Shown here piece by piece: positions 10,691 through 19,909 of a DNA stretch of 64,000 nucleotides. The notes beneath the pieces are model-generated. The model did not search any database. It saw only the letters and a program-made list of their open reading frames with translations, and was not told the origin of the DNA. The stretch is from Euleptes europaea (lineage: Eukaryota; Chordata; Lepidosauria; Squamata; Sphaerodactylidae): NCBI RefSeq assembly GCF_029931775.1, contig NC_079316.1:70404064-70468063 (forward strand), given 5' to 3'. The number at the start of each line of letters is the position of its first letter. The stretch's first letter is position 1. Made by a program: the position numbers and the translations under genes.

Positions 10691-11805
10691 CACTAGATAG
10701 ACAGGCTGTACTTTTTTGCTAAATCCCCACCCCCCAGTGTTGGTTATATTATTCTGGAGCTAGCAATTAGAATAGGAAACCCAGGGGTGAAGTTAGCACA
10801 GCATTTACACTTCCATGCTTTACAGCTAAAAACATTCCAATTCAAGCCCCATGCAAATACGCAGTTTATGCACGAGCTACTGCTTTTGTCTGTCTCAAAA
10901 TGCCAGTCAGTGGAAATTTTACTTTTTCCATGCTCGGCCCCATGTGTCAGGCTATCCAGCAAGTTCCACCAAGCGTCGGTATTCTTCCTGCTTATAAATG
11001 ATAGCAGGCCCACACCTAATACACAATGTCAGCAATTCAGATGTCAAAACTGTGAGCCGGACTATTGTTTATGCTCAAAAATTACTCCACACAAACGTTC
11101 ACAATAGCTAGCTATTACAGGAGCAAACTATTTTTCTACATAACAAAACCTGTGCCGGCTTTTCTTCTGTGGCCCAACTGTGTCTAATAATGGATAAAGT
11201 ACACTTATTTTTAAAACACTCTCTGTTTGTAAGTAATTGGTTTCTATATCCTGTGGTGGTACTTAACCACACTGTGAATTTTTTCCATTGCTAGCGACAA
11301 TTACAGGAGTCTAAAGCCAAGCAGTGAAAAATGTTTTCTACTGGCCCAGCATCTGGCTTCCTGGCAGATTCTTATGTTACCGAGTGCAAAGCTAGTGCCT
11401 CTACTGCATTTAGACTATTTGAATTAATTTCACCCTGGATGCTATTATTATTTGTCTTACCTTTCAACTGCTTTTGAAAAGAAATTCTCATTTATTAATA
11501 CAGATTTCCACAGCAATTTATTTTATACAACTGCAGCGGGCTTACTTTGTCAGTGATAAACAGAGTTCTAGGGCACATTCTCTATGTTCCACACCTGGGG
11601 GGAAATATGGGTGTTTCCCATTGTTTTTATGAAAGGTGTTTAAAAAAAAAAAATCACTGTCTACTATTAGGCCAGCTTCCTGAAAATAATTTTTGTAAAC
11701 CAAAACTGCCTTTTGGGGAGTGATTTACAGCACAATCCCACACAGTGTTACTCCAGTGTAATCCCACTGAGAAACTTTGTCTGGACTTCTGTTTCATATT
11801 CCTGC
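10691..11805. other. Mostly unique DNA, no gene seen
   Basis: A/T-rich sequence. 11725-11780 weakly resembles the short palindromic repeat seen near 6178 and 31425. Nothing else was recognised. Confidence 0.45.
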
Positions 11806-11808
11806 AAT

Positions 11809-11969
11809 AGTGGGGTTGCTCTTCACCACCGGCTGGAGGTTTTGGGGGCAGAGCCTGAGGACGGTGGGGTTTGGGGAGGGACTTCAATGCCATAGAGTCC
11901 AACGGCCAAAGCGGCAATTTTCTCCAGGTGAACTAATCTCTATTGGCTGGAGATCAGTTGTAATAGCAA
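11809..11969 (+). mobile_element. TAGGGTTGCC MITE, right end missing
   Basis: It matches the family from GGGGTTGCTCTTCACCACC through GGCTGGAGATCAGTTGTAATAGC, then diverges; the terminal GGCAACCCTA is absent. Confidence 0.85.
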
Positions 11970-12640
11970 CTTTTGAGACTGCACTGAAGCATAGGCCTGG
12001 TATGCATCAGTAACACTGTCTAAACCCCAAAGGGACACAATGCTGAGAGAGAGAAATTTATTATCTGCGTACTTTGTCAGGACAGGCTGGTTGAGAAGCT
12101 GCCTCAAAACCAGTCTGTACAATAAGGGAAGAGTCCCAGTAGAAGATCTTTCCTCCTCTTCTTCAAATCATCCTTCCAGAATCATCAACTTTTATTATTT
12201 TATTTTATTATTTTAACCTAACTTTGATTTTTACCTAGAGCTGATATTGTATCAAAATAAAACTTGACTTGAATAAGGGAAGAGGAAAGATGGAAAGTTT
12301 GCATGTCAGTTACATCAGATCCTCTTTCCCTCCCCTTAATCTCTGTGTACTCTAAACCAGATAGCCTGGTACCACATTAATGAAGATATTGAACTGTAAC
12401 TATTATAAAATATTGTTAATGTTTGATATTTGTACAATAACTTGGCTTTTTGTTCCATTATTTAATTTGTTAAAATCCACATGCATGTCCTCAGTAAAAA
12501 TGATATGGCTAAGAGCTTCAAACTAAGAAGAAGAGAGCCCTTTGTGCCTAGCTAGACAGATCTGCTTGTTGGGGCAATGTTGATTGTACAAAAGGGAAAG
12601 TGCTATATCAACAGATAATGTGACTAGTTCTTGGAGTAAT
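11970..12640. other. A/T-rich DNA with a LINE-like 3' tail
   Basis: Around 12185-12275 a TATTTTATTATTTTAACC stretch and a TATTGTATCAAAATAAAACT end resemble the 3' tail of a squamate LINE or SINE. The remainder is unclassified. Confidence 0.35.
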
Positions 12641-12644
12641 AGAG

Positions 12645-13109
12645 GTGAGCAGAGCAATCCTAAGGGGACGGAGTAGAGGCATGCCCAGGGACGGTGCAGC
12701 CAGGCCGCCTCCTGATTAGTTTGCTGCGTCACGGTGAGCAAACCAATCGGGAAAATCTGCCAAGCCCCATTAAACTGACCCCCATTAAATGCTGCCATTT
12801 TTGCTAGCGTAATTCAACTCCGGCAAAAGGGGCATTCCTAGGGAGAAAGGGCTTAGGGAGCTGACTAAAGTCAGCCCCACCCACGAGAACACCCCCTTTG
12901 GCATAGCGTGAGCCCCACTGTTGGAGATATGCTGCCACCGAGGCTGCGGCGGCACCCATGCATGGCACTGTTATGCGGCTCCCCATCACTGGTGTAAGTA
13001 GCCCTGTGCCAGCGTAAATGCTCATTTAGCCAGCGTCAATGGCACTTACTCCAGGGCAGGGGTTACGCTGCATCCAAACCCCTTTAGGCCCCCTCTTCAG
13101 AACTGCAGA
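12645..13109. repeat. GC-rich unclassified repeat block, possibly Harbinger-like
   Basis: A CpG-rich stretch in A/T-rich surroundings, with words such as GCCAGCGTAAATG similar to the GC-rich element at 3538-4034. It may belong to the same broad class, but no paired termini or target duplication could be shown. Confidence 0.35.
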
Positions 13110-13204
13110 AGACGAAGACGATGACGACGACGAAGAAGAAGAAGAAGAAGAAGAAGAAGAAGAAGAAGAAGAAGAAGAAGAAGAAGAAGAAGAAGAAGAA
13201 GAAA
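13110..13204. repeat. GAC/GAA triplet array
   Basis: A GAC/GAT-rich segment (13110-13131) leads into a nearly pure GAA array (13132-13204). Unlike the other GAA arrays here it is not the tail of a recognisable SINE. Long Glu, Ser or Leu frames through it are artefacts. Confidence 0.9.
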
Positions 13205-13910
13205 GAAACGCACTGTATCTTGTAACCACTTCCTTAGCCCATTCAAATCTGACAAAACAATATGGTTGGACGATACAAACTGAAAGTGCACCACATCTTT
13301 CTTCTTTGTGACATTAATTTAAGAAGACCTAACCTAATTTTATATATTTTATATATCTGCATTCCTGAAAAATGAATTCTCCAGTATCTATGAAGACTTA
13401 CAGCTCTATGAGTGTATAATCAGGCCCCTATCAAAGGCAACAAATGGTATTTGAAAATCATAATTGCCACCAGAGAGCATTTATGCACCGACTTTACACA
13501 GCCATTAACCATCCCTTTCACTCTAATGCACAAGCTTTTCATGTCACATCCATTTGAGAGAGGTTCAGCTATAGAACAATTACGCTCCTAAAGTCCAATA
13601 AAGAAATCATTTACAAGGCTGCCAGCCCAAAGATTACACTTTTGATGTGCAGTTGTGGTGACCCCGAGGGCATCTGAACTGCTATCCCTCTCAGCCCAAA
13701 AGATTGAAAAGTATTGATGAGAAAGCAAAGACCAGAGAATTCCTGCCTTCTAAGGCATTTGCTCTGCCTCTTCCCATTTACTGCCACATTAATCTCTCCA
13801 TGAGATCCATAAAATATTTTCTGACAACTTTGCTTTTACAAAATCGAAGGATCAAAGCAGAAAACTGTTAAGTACCTATATTAAAAAGAAAATAAGGGTT
13901 TTGTTAATCA
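13205..13910. other. Unique-looking DNA, nothing recognised
   Basis: A/T-rich sequence with no coding, RNA or repeat signature that I could identify. Confidence 0.5.
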
Positions 13911-13914
13911 GTAA

Positions 13915-14290
13915 AGAAGAACTAGTAATTGGTACAGAATGCAACAGCTAGGATGTTGACTGCGATAGGTTACAGTAGGTAACTCCAGTATTGGCCCATC
14001 TACAATGGTAGCCAGGGGAGACCATTCAAAGTAACCTTCCAATCCCTTTATGGTTTGAGACCAACATACCTGAAGGATTGCCAACTCCCTTATGAACCTG
14101 CCCAACCACCATGGTTATCTTTGGAAGACCTGCTTCGGGTGCCCCCCACATTCTGAGATACAGCAGGTGGCGTGGCAACCCAGGAGAGGGCTTCCTTAGT
14201 CATGGCACCAAAACTCTGGAATTCTCTCCTAAGGGAGATTTTTTTTTGTCTCCTTCTGTTGCCAACTATTCTCTTGCAAGCCAATGGAGG
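13915..14290 (+). mobile_element. LINE ORF2 C-terminal fragment (L2/CR1-like)
   Basis: Plus-strand frames read YGLRPTYLKDCQLPYEPAQP, then PPWLSLEDLLRVPPTF and GGVATQERASLVMAPKLWNS. These correspond to the conserved C-terminal end of the reverse transcriptase ORF in squamate L2/CR1-type LINEs. The match is spread over more than one frame, so it is an old fragment. Confidence 0.7.
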
Positions 14291-14339
14291 ATATAACCAT
14301 ATACAGGAGAAGAACCCAGCTTGCAACTCATGCTCCTGT

Positions 14340-15080
14340 GTAGGGGTATGCAAAAAGAAATTGGTATTTTCCAGATTAAGGTATATTAGACCCCAAAAAT
14401 ATTGGTATTCCTAATATTCCCAAATCCCAATATTGATATGGTATTCAGATTTGGGAAGTTTTCAGGAATCTGAAGTTTTGGGGGTCTATTATTTCCTATG
14501 GGGGAAATTTCCAGGTACCTGCTGGGGTGGTGTTTTTGAAGGTACAGGTGCCAAAACTGCTGCAAAGTTTTTGGTGCCTGTCCTTTTAATAACCTTTAAA
14601 TTTCAGGTGGATTGGACCAAGGGGTCCAATTTTATAGGCTCCTGAACAGGCTGCCTCCAGCCATCCTCCATTATTTCCTATAGAAGAAAAAATACTCCAA
14701 GGTGCTTCCAGGAAAAAACCCTGCCTGCAAGCAGCAATCACTGGTGAAATTATGCCACCCATGGAAGAACCAACACAACAAGCCCAACAGAACTATTGCA
14801 GAACCCAGTAATCTCAGTAGAACCACAAGCCAATGTGCCAAGCTAGAACCCAAATCAAACCAGAGAATCTCTGCAGTGGAAACTCCAGATGGAGGGGCAC
14901 TTTTGCAAGCCCAACAGAACCAATGGCAATGTGCAGAAGCCCAGCAGAACCCAGGGGCACTTTAGCAGTACAAGCCCAACAGAACCAATGGCAAACCAGA
15001 GTATCTCTGGAGTGGAAACTGAAGAGGGGTTATTTTTGCAAACAAAGCAGAATGAATGGCAATGTACAGAATGCCCAGGA
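14340..15080. repeat. Composite repeat with AGCCCAACAGAACC minisatellite
   Basis: It starts near TAGGGGTATGCAAA, passes through an A/T-rich palindrome-like part (14350-14480) and a GGGGTCCAATTTTATAGG segment, then degenerate tandem words AAGCCCAACAGAACCAATGG (about 14790, 14908, 14972). The layout resembles the 222-2134 element: a palindrome-like end plus internal tandem units. Its right limit is unclear. Confidence 0.4.
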
Positions 15081-15125
15081 GATCATCATCATCATCATCA
15101 TCATAGACCTTTAATGGCATAACAT
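15081..15125 (-). repeat. (ATC)n with a LINE-like 3' tail
   Basis: A run of CAT triplets (about 15084-15104) followed by AGACCTTTAATGGCAT. On the minus strand this reads ATGCCATTAAAGGTCT then (ATG)n, a LINE-like 3' end. Confidence 0.4.
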
Positions 15126-15810
15126 GCCCAGGAGATGCCACTCTGCATCTAAAGGTGGCTGCTTCAAATCCTGTGTACGCTCTGCAGTCTTGTATGCATG
15201 GGAGTTTTACCTGCGGTTCGAGGCTCTCTTGACCCACACTTTTCTGTGCTGAATCCTAAAAATGCTATGCATGTTGTTGTTTGCCCTGGAGAAAGTCCTG
15301 GGGTTTCTGGAGTACTTCAGGACAATCAGCAAAAATCCGGAAGCGTCTGAGTCCCCGCCCCTTGAAAACATTGTTTTGTAATTGGCTGTAGTGCTTACTG
15401 TGAGAAAAATGTCATACACACACCCCAGTTCCCCTCTCCCACACTTTGGCTTATGCATGGAAATGGGGATGATTTGACCCAGGTTGATCTCAAGGGAGAT
15501 CAAAGAATTGTGTTTCAACAGGATCGGGAAGACCCGGACATTGTGCAGGCTGGGTGCGAGGTCATCTCTAAGAGATGGAAAACTCATGCATAACCCCAAC
15601 GAAAAACCGAATCTGACCAGCAGAGAAAGGAAGTCAAAGTGTCCATACGTAAAAGACCAGTGAGGGTCAATCTGAACGCTCTTCCTTAAGAAATGTTTGG
15701 TATGTTTTCTGCTCTTCGGGCCCTGGCCCACCCAGCCATGCACAGGGAGTCTGGTGGTGTCTGTGCTACACCCCTTCTTCCATAGTCACTCTCATAGCCT
15801 GCTCTGGCTC
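15126..15810. other. Unclassified, probably repetitive DNA
   Basis: A 178-codon frame (minus, 15743-15207) crosses this region, but it has no recognisable domain and base use gives no sign of coding. Words such as CTGGGTGCGAGGTCA and GAACTCATGCATAA look like an interspersed repeat I cannot name. Confidence 0.3.
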
Positions 15811-15813
15811 CTG

Positions 15814-15875
15814 GCTGTGACCATGCAGCAGTGACTACTCTGCACTGTTGCCACAGCAACCTCAATACCAGCAGG
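15814..15875 (+). pseudogene. tRNA-His-derived pseudogene (unit 1)
   Basis: GCTGTGACC, GTGACTACTCTGCACTGTTG and CCACAGCAACCTC follow the 5' two thirds of vertebrate tRNA-His. The anticodon position reads GTT rather than GTG, and the T arm and 3' acceptor are replaced by unrelated sequence. Confidence 0.65.
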
Positions 15876-16011
15876 ATACTGAGCTCCAGCTGAATTTCTT
15901 TTTCTTCTTTTTCTGCCAAAACAACACAGCTGAGCCTTTGGCCTGAAGTACAAAAACATACTTGGAACTGGCAGGAAAACAGGAGCACTGCACTTTAAGG
16001 GAGAAATTAAA

Positions 16012-16081
16012 GGCCCTGGGAGTCGAACCCGGGGTCGTCTTCTTGCTAGTCAGGCACTTTAGCCAGCCCATCTATAGTGCC
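16012..16081 (-). pseudogene. tRNA-Thr-derived pseudogene (unit 1)
   Basis: The minus strand reads GGCACTATAGATGGGCTGG, CTAAAGTGCCTGACTAGC and CCCCGGGTTCGACTCCC. It follows tRNA-Thr but has lost bases in the 3' acceptor strand, has a mispaired anticodon stem, and reads AGC at the anticodon. Its flank CCTGTGGTTGGCATGAAGC is shared with the better copy at 17116-17188. Confidence 0.7.
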
Positions 16082-16219
16082 TGTGGTTGGCATGAAGCAG
16101 AGTCTATTTCCGGCATAATGACGAATTGGGGAGTGTCTCAGAGCCGGCTACTTACTGCAGCCCCCCAACTCTGGCCATTCCTGTCATGCAATAACCCACA
16201 CGATCCTAATGCTATGATG

Positions 16220-16900
16220 ACCTTAGCATACAATTAAACACAGGGAGACATGGAATGGAAATGGCCACAACTTTATTGGTTACAGCATCAGGCATTGGCG
16301 TTGCTTAGGGGCTGGATCCAAGGCATCGGCCCAACCTGCCTGCCGGCTGATGCATCCTACTCCCAGCCCACCTCCTGGGAGTAGCCTGAGATGACAGTAT
16401 GTGGGACCCGCTTGGATGGCAGCCTGCTGTGTGGGTCCCCTGCCACTTGGCGGGAGGCCCCTTCCTGGGCATATCCAATCCTGACAACCCCCGACTGGGC
16501 ATGTCCAATCCCAACAGCCCCCGACTGGGCATGCCCTGTTCCAGGCCTCCCCCAAAACCCCTTATTAGGGTCCCCTTAATGGGGAAAGGGGGCACGCGGG
16601 CCACCTTTCCCCCCAAAATGGATCTGGCCCCATTCCAAAACCGCCACAAGAGGCGGCTGAGGACCAGCCAGGACCCAGCCGACTCCCGCCAACGCCTGCA
16701 GCTGCAACCTGTCTTTTCTGCCGTGCTGGCTGTCATGTAACTGAACGTCCATCCCCCACTCCCACGAGGAGAGGAGACCATGCCTGGGCAGAAAATGCCT
16801 CTCAGCAGCAGGAAACGTCAGTGTGATGAATCACCGCGCCACCGATGGCCACAGCCATCTTGCCATGGGCCACCATGGCTTTTTTCTGGCCCCATCCACC
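16220..16900. repeat. GC-rich unclassified block between the tRNA units
   Basis: It contains a short tandem unit of about 36 bp (CCCCGACTGGGCATG at about 16490 and 16520, with CCAATCC between) and several CpG-rich words. It separates tRNA unit 1 from unit 2, where units 2 and 3 are only about 125 bp apart, so it may be an inserted element. No termini were found, and the long frames across it are unsupported. Confidence 0.3.
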
Positions 16901-16913
16901 ATTTCCAAGCGGG

Positions 16914-16974
16914 CCAGTGGTGAGTACTCTGTGTTGTGGCCACAGCAACCTCGGTTTGAATCCGAGTCACGGCA
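16914..16974 (+). pseudogene. tRNA-His fragment (unit 2), 5' end missing
   Basis: From AGTGGTGAGTACTCTGTG to the 3' end it matches tRNA-His(GTG): the anticodon stem CTGTG/CACAG and T stem CTCGG/CCGAG are fully paired, and the 3' end is TCACGGCA. The 5' acceptor strand and the start of the D arm are replaced by other sequence, so it cannot fold as a whole tRNA. Confidence 0.75.
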
Positions 16975-17115
16975 GGCATCTTAGTTCCAACTTCATTTTA
17001 TTTTCCACACAAGCATGTAAGCTGGGCATGTACCCTGACACAGAAAAATTTGGCTACGATTGACAAGAAAAATAGACTGTTTTGCACTAAGGGGCTTCTT
17101 AGCTCCAGCTTCAAA

Positions 17116-17188
17116 GGCACCACTGGGAGGCGAACCCAGGGTCTCCTGCTTACTAGGCAGGTGCTTTAGCCAGCTAAGCAATGGTGCC
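17116..17188 (-). tRNA. tRNA-Thr (anticodon AGT), well folded but with an odd T loop
   Basis: The 73-nt minus-strand sequence folds completely: acceptor GGCACCA/TGGTGCC (7 of 7), D stem GCTT/AAGC, anticodon stem CCTGC/GCAGG with loop CTAGTAA, T stem CTGGG/CCCAG. The anticodon is AGT, read as inosine-GU for threonine. The oddity is T loop TTCGCCT, where position 58, almost always A, is C; this also weakens the B box. It is the best-preserved member of a local His/Thr cluster. It may be a functional gene or a recent pseudogene. Confidence 0.7.
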
Positions 17189-17313
17189 TGTAGTTAGCAT
17201 GAAGCAGAATCTGTTTTCACAAACTCTTTGGCAGCATACGCATTTCCCACAGGCAACCAGCCAAAGTCCTTGTCCAGATAATGGAAGGTATTCAACACAG
17301 ACACTTGTATTTG

Positions 17314-17385
17314 GCCATGACAGTATAGTGGTAAGTACTCTGCACTGTGGCAGCAGCAACCTCGGTTCGAATCTGAGTCACGGCA
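17314..17385 (+). tRNA. tRNA-His (anticodon GTG), probably a diverged or pseudo copy
   Basis: GCCATGACAGTATAGTGG ... CACTGTGGCAGCAG ... CTCGGTTCGAATCTGAG ... TCACGGCA follows vertebrate tRNA-His along all 72 nt, and GTG lies at the anticodon. Two changes weaken the fold: an A-C mispair in the acceptor stem and an A-A mispair closing the anticodon loop. T-loop TTCGAAT is canonical. Confidence 0.65.
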
Positions 17386-17409
17386 AGACTCTTAGCCCTG
17401 GCTTTGTTT

Positions 17410-17856
17410 GTTTGTTTTTCCATAAATTTTTATTGAAAGAAAGAAAAAATAAACATACTTTCAGTCCCATACATACAGTGTGTAATGCCTTCCAAAGCGA
17501 ATCATATATTTACAGGCTCAACAACAGCCGACCAATAACATGTCATTCTTAGAAATCTACCTTATGAAAAAATTGCATGCCTTAAATCAAAGATTATCGT
17601 TCCTAACTACACAGTTGCATAACTACTCAGCAAATCTTTGATTTTAATCACCACTTACCATACATTAAAGTTAATCAAATTACCCATTGCTAATTCTTGA
17701 TTCTAATAAGCCACCTATATAATCTACCCTTCATTATTATTGCCTACTCTATCAATAGCTATTATTCACGTTCAAGTTAGTCTATCGCTCGGTATCAGTA
17801 TTGCAGCTAAACAATCATAATATAATTTCTGTTTTTTTCTGAAACTCCTCCTCTGC
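17410..17856 (-). mobile_element. L1-like 3' end fragment inserted in the tRNA cluster
   Basis: An A/T-rich block whose plus strand begins with T-rich sequence and CCATAAATTTTTATTGAAAG, the look of a LINE 3' end in reverse orientation. The roughly 20-bp flanks starting CTCTTAGCCCT (17389 and 17857) match with one difference, consistent with a target duplication. It splits the spacer of tRNA unit 3. Confidence 0.6.
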
Positions 17857-17987
17857 TCTTAGCCCTAGCTTTGTTTTGTTTCCTTTGTCCACTCGTGCAT
17901 ATCACCTAGGCCTTTCTCCAGGACTAGAAAAGCGCTGCTGAGGTTGGTTGATAAAGGACAGCATTGCCCGCTAAGAAAGGAGTGGAA

Positions 17988-18029
17988 GCATCCACTGGGA
18001 ACTGAATCCATGGTCTCCCACTTGAAAAG
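17988..18029 (-). pseudogene. tRNA-Thr-derived fragment (unit 3), cut by a SINE
   Basis: GCATCCACTGGGAACTGAAT followed by CCATGGTCTCCCACTTG matches the T arm and variable region of the tRNA-Thr at 17116-17188 in the same orientation. The match stops where a SINE begins. With the L1-like insertion removed, its distance from tRNA-His unit 3 equals the His-Thr distance in units 1 and 2. Confidence 0.55.
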
Positions 18030-18160
18030 CCCTCTCAGCCCCACCTACCTCACAGGGTGTCTGTTGTGGGGAGGGGAAGGGAAGGTGATTATAAGCCAGA
18101 TTGATTCTTCCTTAAGTGGTAGAGAAAGTTGGCATATAAAAACCAACTCTTCTTTCTCAT
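18030..18160 (+). mobile_element. CTT-tailed SINE, 5'-truncated
   Basis: Only the 3' half is present: CTCTCAGCCCCACCTACC, GTGTCTGTTGTGGGGAGG, AAGTGGTAGAGAAAGTTGGC and CCAACTCTTCTTT. There is no tRNA head. Confidence 0.85.
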
Positions 18161-19253
18161 TGTGGGTGCCAAGTGGAAAGAGATAGTGATGGAACATCAA
18201 AAGTGCATTGTGGTTATAGACCTGTCCTCTTTAAGATGGTGACGATCGGGGTCCTGAATGAGCAACGATTGTTGCTACACTCACACATGCACACCCTGAA
18301 AATTATATTTTGCTGGCAATTTATTGCAGATGAATTATGGATGAGCTTGGAATTGCTTTCTCAAAGTGCTCTCAGCCTCAAACAGAGTTGCAAAACAGCC
18401 CCAAGGACTGTCATCAGCGCATGTGGTTATTTAGTTCTGCATAGTGTTATCCCTTCAAAAATGAAAGTGCTTAAATCATATCTCCTGGCTATCAACCATT
18501 TGTATCTAGATAGAGCTTAGCCTTGCCCTTCGCTTGTTTCAAAGCCCACTGTGCTCATTGTCTATTTCCAAACGCAGGGTGCGAAGAAAGCAACTGTTAA
18601 CACTATTTAGTTTCTCTTGAAGATGAACCCTGATGTCATTATATCATATCAGAGATCATCAGGGACTCCGTTTGCTCAGACATAATGGCTTATTGATCGA
18701 CTGAGAGGTTTATGTGCCTTATAATAAATAAGTAAAAGGACAAAACTCTCTCCGTTTTAAATAAAACGACAGTGCCCTTATTTAACAGGACACTTCTTTC
18801 AATGATTTCTTTTGCAATCAGTATTTAATCCATTACATTAGTTATTAACTGACTTCACATCTGTATTGATCTCAAGCACAACTATAATCCCCCGATTCTC
18901 TAGGAAAGGCCCTTCCATTAGTATGGAAGGGACAGTCTAGTTAGTTCCATTGCTTTGCCATCAAAGGGATTCAGCCTCTTCCTTAGCTCTTTCCTTTCTT
19001 AGCTCTGCAGTTACTTGAGTGTGATTACTCTGGTTTCTCTTCAGATCGTATAAATCTTTCACCTTTTACTATAGAGTGTGATTGCCTGCTGAATGACCAC
19101 CACCATCCCCCCAATGAAAAAGCTGCAGTAGTTATAATGTGGAGGGTCAACGATGGTATAAAATCATTCTTTGTAGCCTCTTGAGACTAGTAAGAGGGAG
19201 GGAAGTCTTAAGGAACCCAACAGTAGATCATACTGCCTGTTTGGTCATAAAGC
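18161..19253. other. Unique-looking DNA, nothing recognised
   Basis: A/T-rich sequence without a supported exon, RNA gene or repeat. Confidence 0.5.
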
Positions 19254-19279
19254 TAGGGTTGCCAACCTCCAGATGGTGT

Positions 19280-19530
19280 GGTTGTGAAAACAGCAGCACG
19301 AAGGCTCACAATGATGTAAATATTGTATTAATTACTAATGATTGTTAAAGAGCTTGGCAATATAATTTTTGACAATATAATTAGAAACAAAAAAGAAACA
19401 AAAAAGAAGAAAAAGCATTGCTTCATGCATATAATCAATTCAACACAAAGTAAGTACACCCAAAGCAAAATACATGTACACGGGCGAATTGCCCTCAAAT
19501 GAGAAAAATGTTCCACTAACAAGTGGTAAA
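19280..19530 (-). repeat. Terminal inverted repeat of the Penelope-like element, 3' copy
   Basis: It begins GGTTGTGAAAACAGCAGC and ends ACTAACAAGTGGTAAA. It is the reverse complement of 20595-20851 apart from one 6-nt length difference and a few substitutions. Confidence 0.95.
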
Positions 19531-19587
19531 GAGTCTCTGTGGTGTACTTGATATATCAAGAAGAAGGTGATGAAGGAAGCCAAGAAG

Positions 19588-19640
19588 CCGAGACGACACC
19601 TCCGGTTTGGTATTCGTTTCGCATGTGCTTCTTCAGTCGG
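19588..19640 (-). ncRNA. Possible hammerhead-like ribozyme motif in the Penelope-like element
   Basis: On the minus strand, in order: CCGA, CTGAAGA, a short GCACATGC palindrome, GAAAC, a possible stem CGAATACC/GGTGTCG, then TC and TCGG. This parallels the hammerhead order: stem I, CUGANGA, stem II, GAAA, stem III, UH, stem I. Stem I (CCGA/TCGG) is 4 bp; stem II is short and leaves an extra A, a weakness. Penelope-like elements are known to carry hammerhead motifs in their terminal repeats. Whether this copy cleaves is unknown. Confidence 0.45.
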
Positions 19641-19909
19641 ATGTTGCCATCATGTGAAAACTCTCTAGGCAAAATAAAGGCTTATATAACATAAAATCCA
19701 TTGCTAAATATTTTCTGATATATAAAAAATAGAATGTTCTTACCATATGTCTTACAATTGACCCAGGGGGTTCATAGACCACAGGTTCTCATGTCCTTCA
19801 GCGAGGTAACAGATCATGAAATAATGTCAGGGTATGAATTTTAAAGTAGCAGCTCATTACATACAGGTGAATTGAATACATGGCATTCTGAGGGTCTTAA
19901 AGCTACATA

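Noticed and set aside
13026-13311. Poly-Ser, poly-Glu and poly-Leu frames
   Set aside because: All come from the GAA triplet array read in different frames.
15207-15743. 178-codon open frame on the minus strand
   Set aside because: No recognisable domain, and the sequence looks like an interspersed repeat; length alone is not evidence in a vertebrate window.
19328-19522. Pair of hydrophobic frames of about 64-66 aa, also at 20603-20803
   Set aside because: They are the two inverted terminal repeats of the Penelope-like element read outward, with no evidence of translation.
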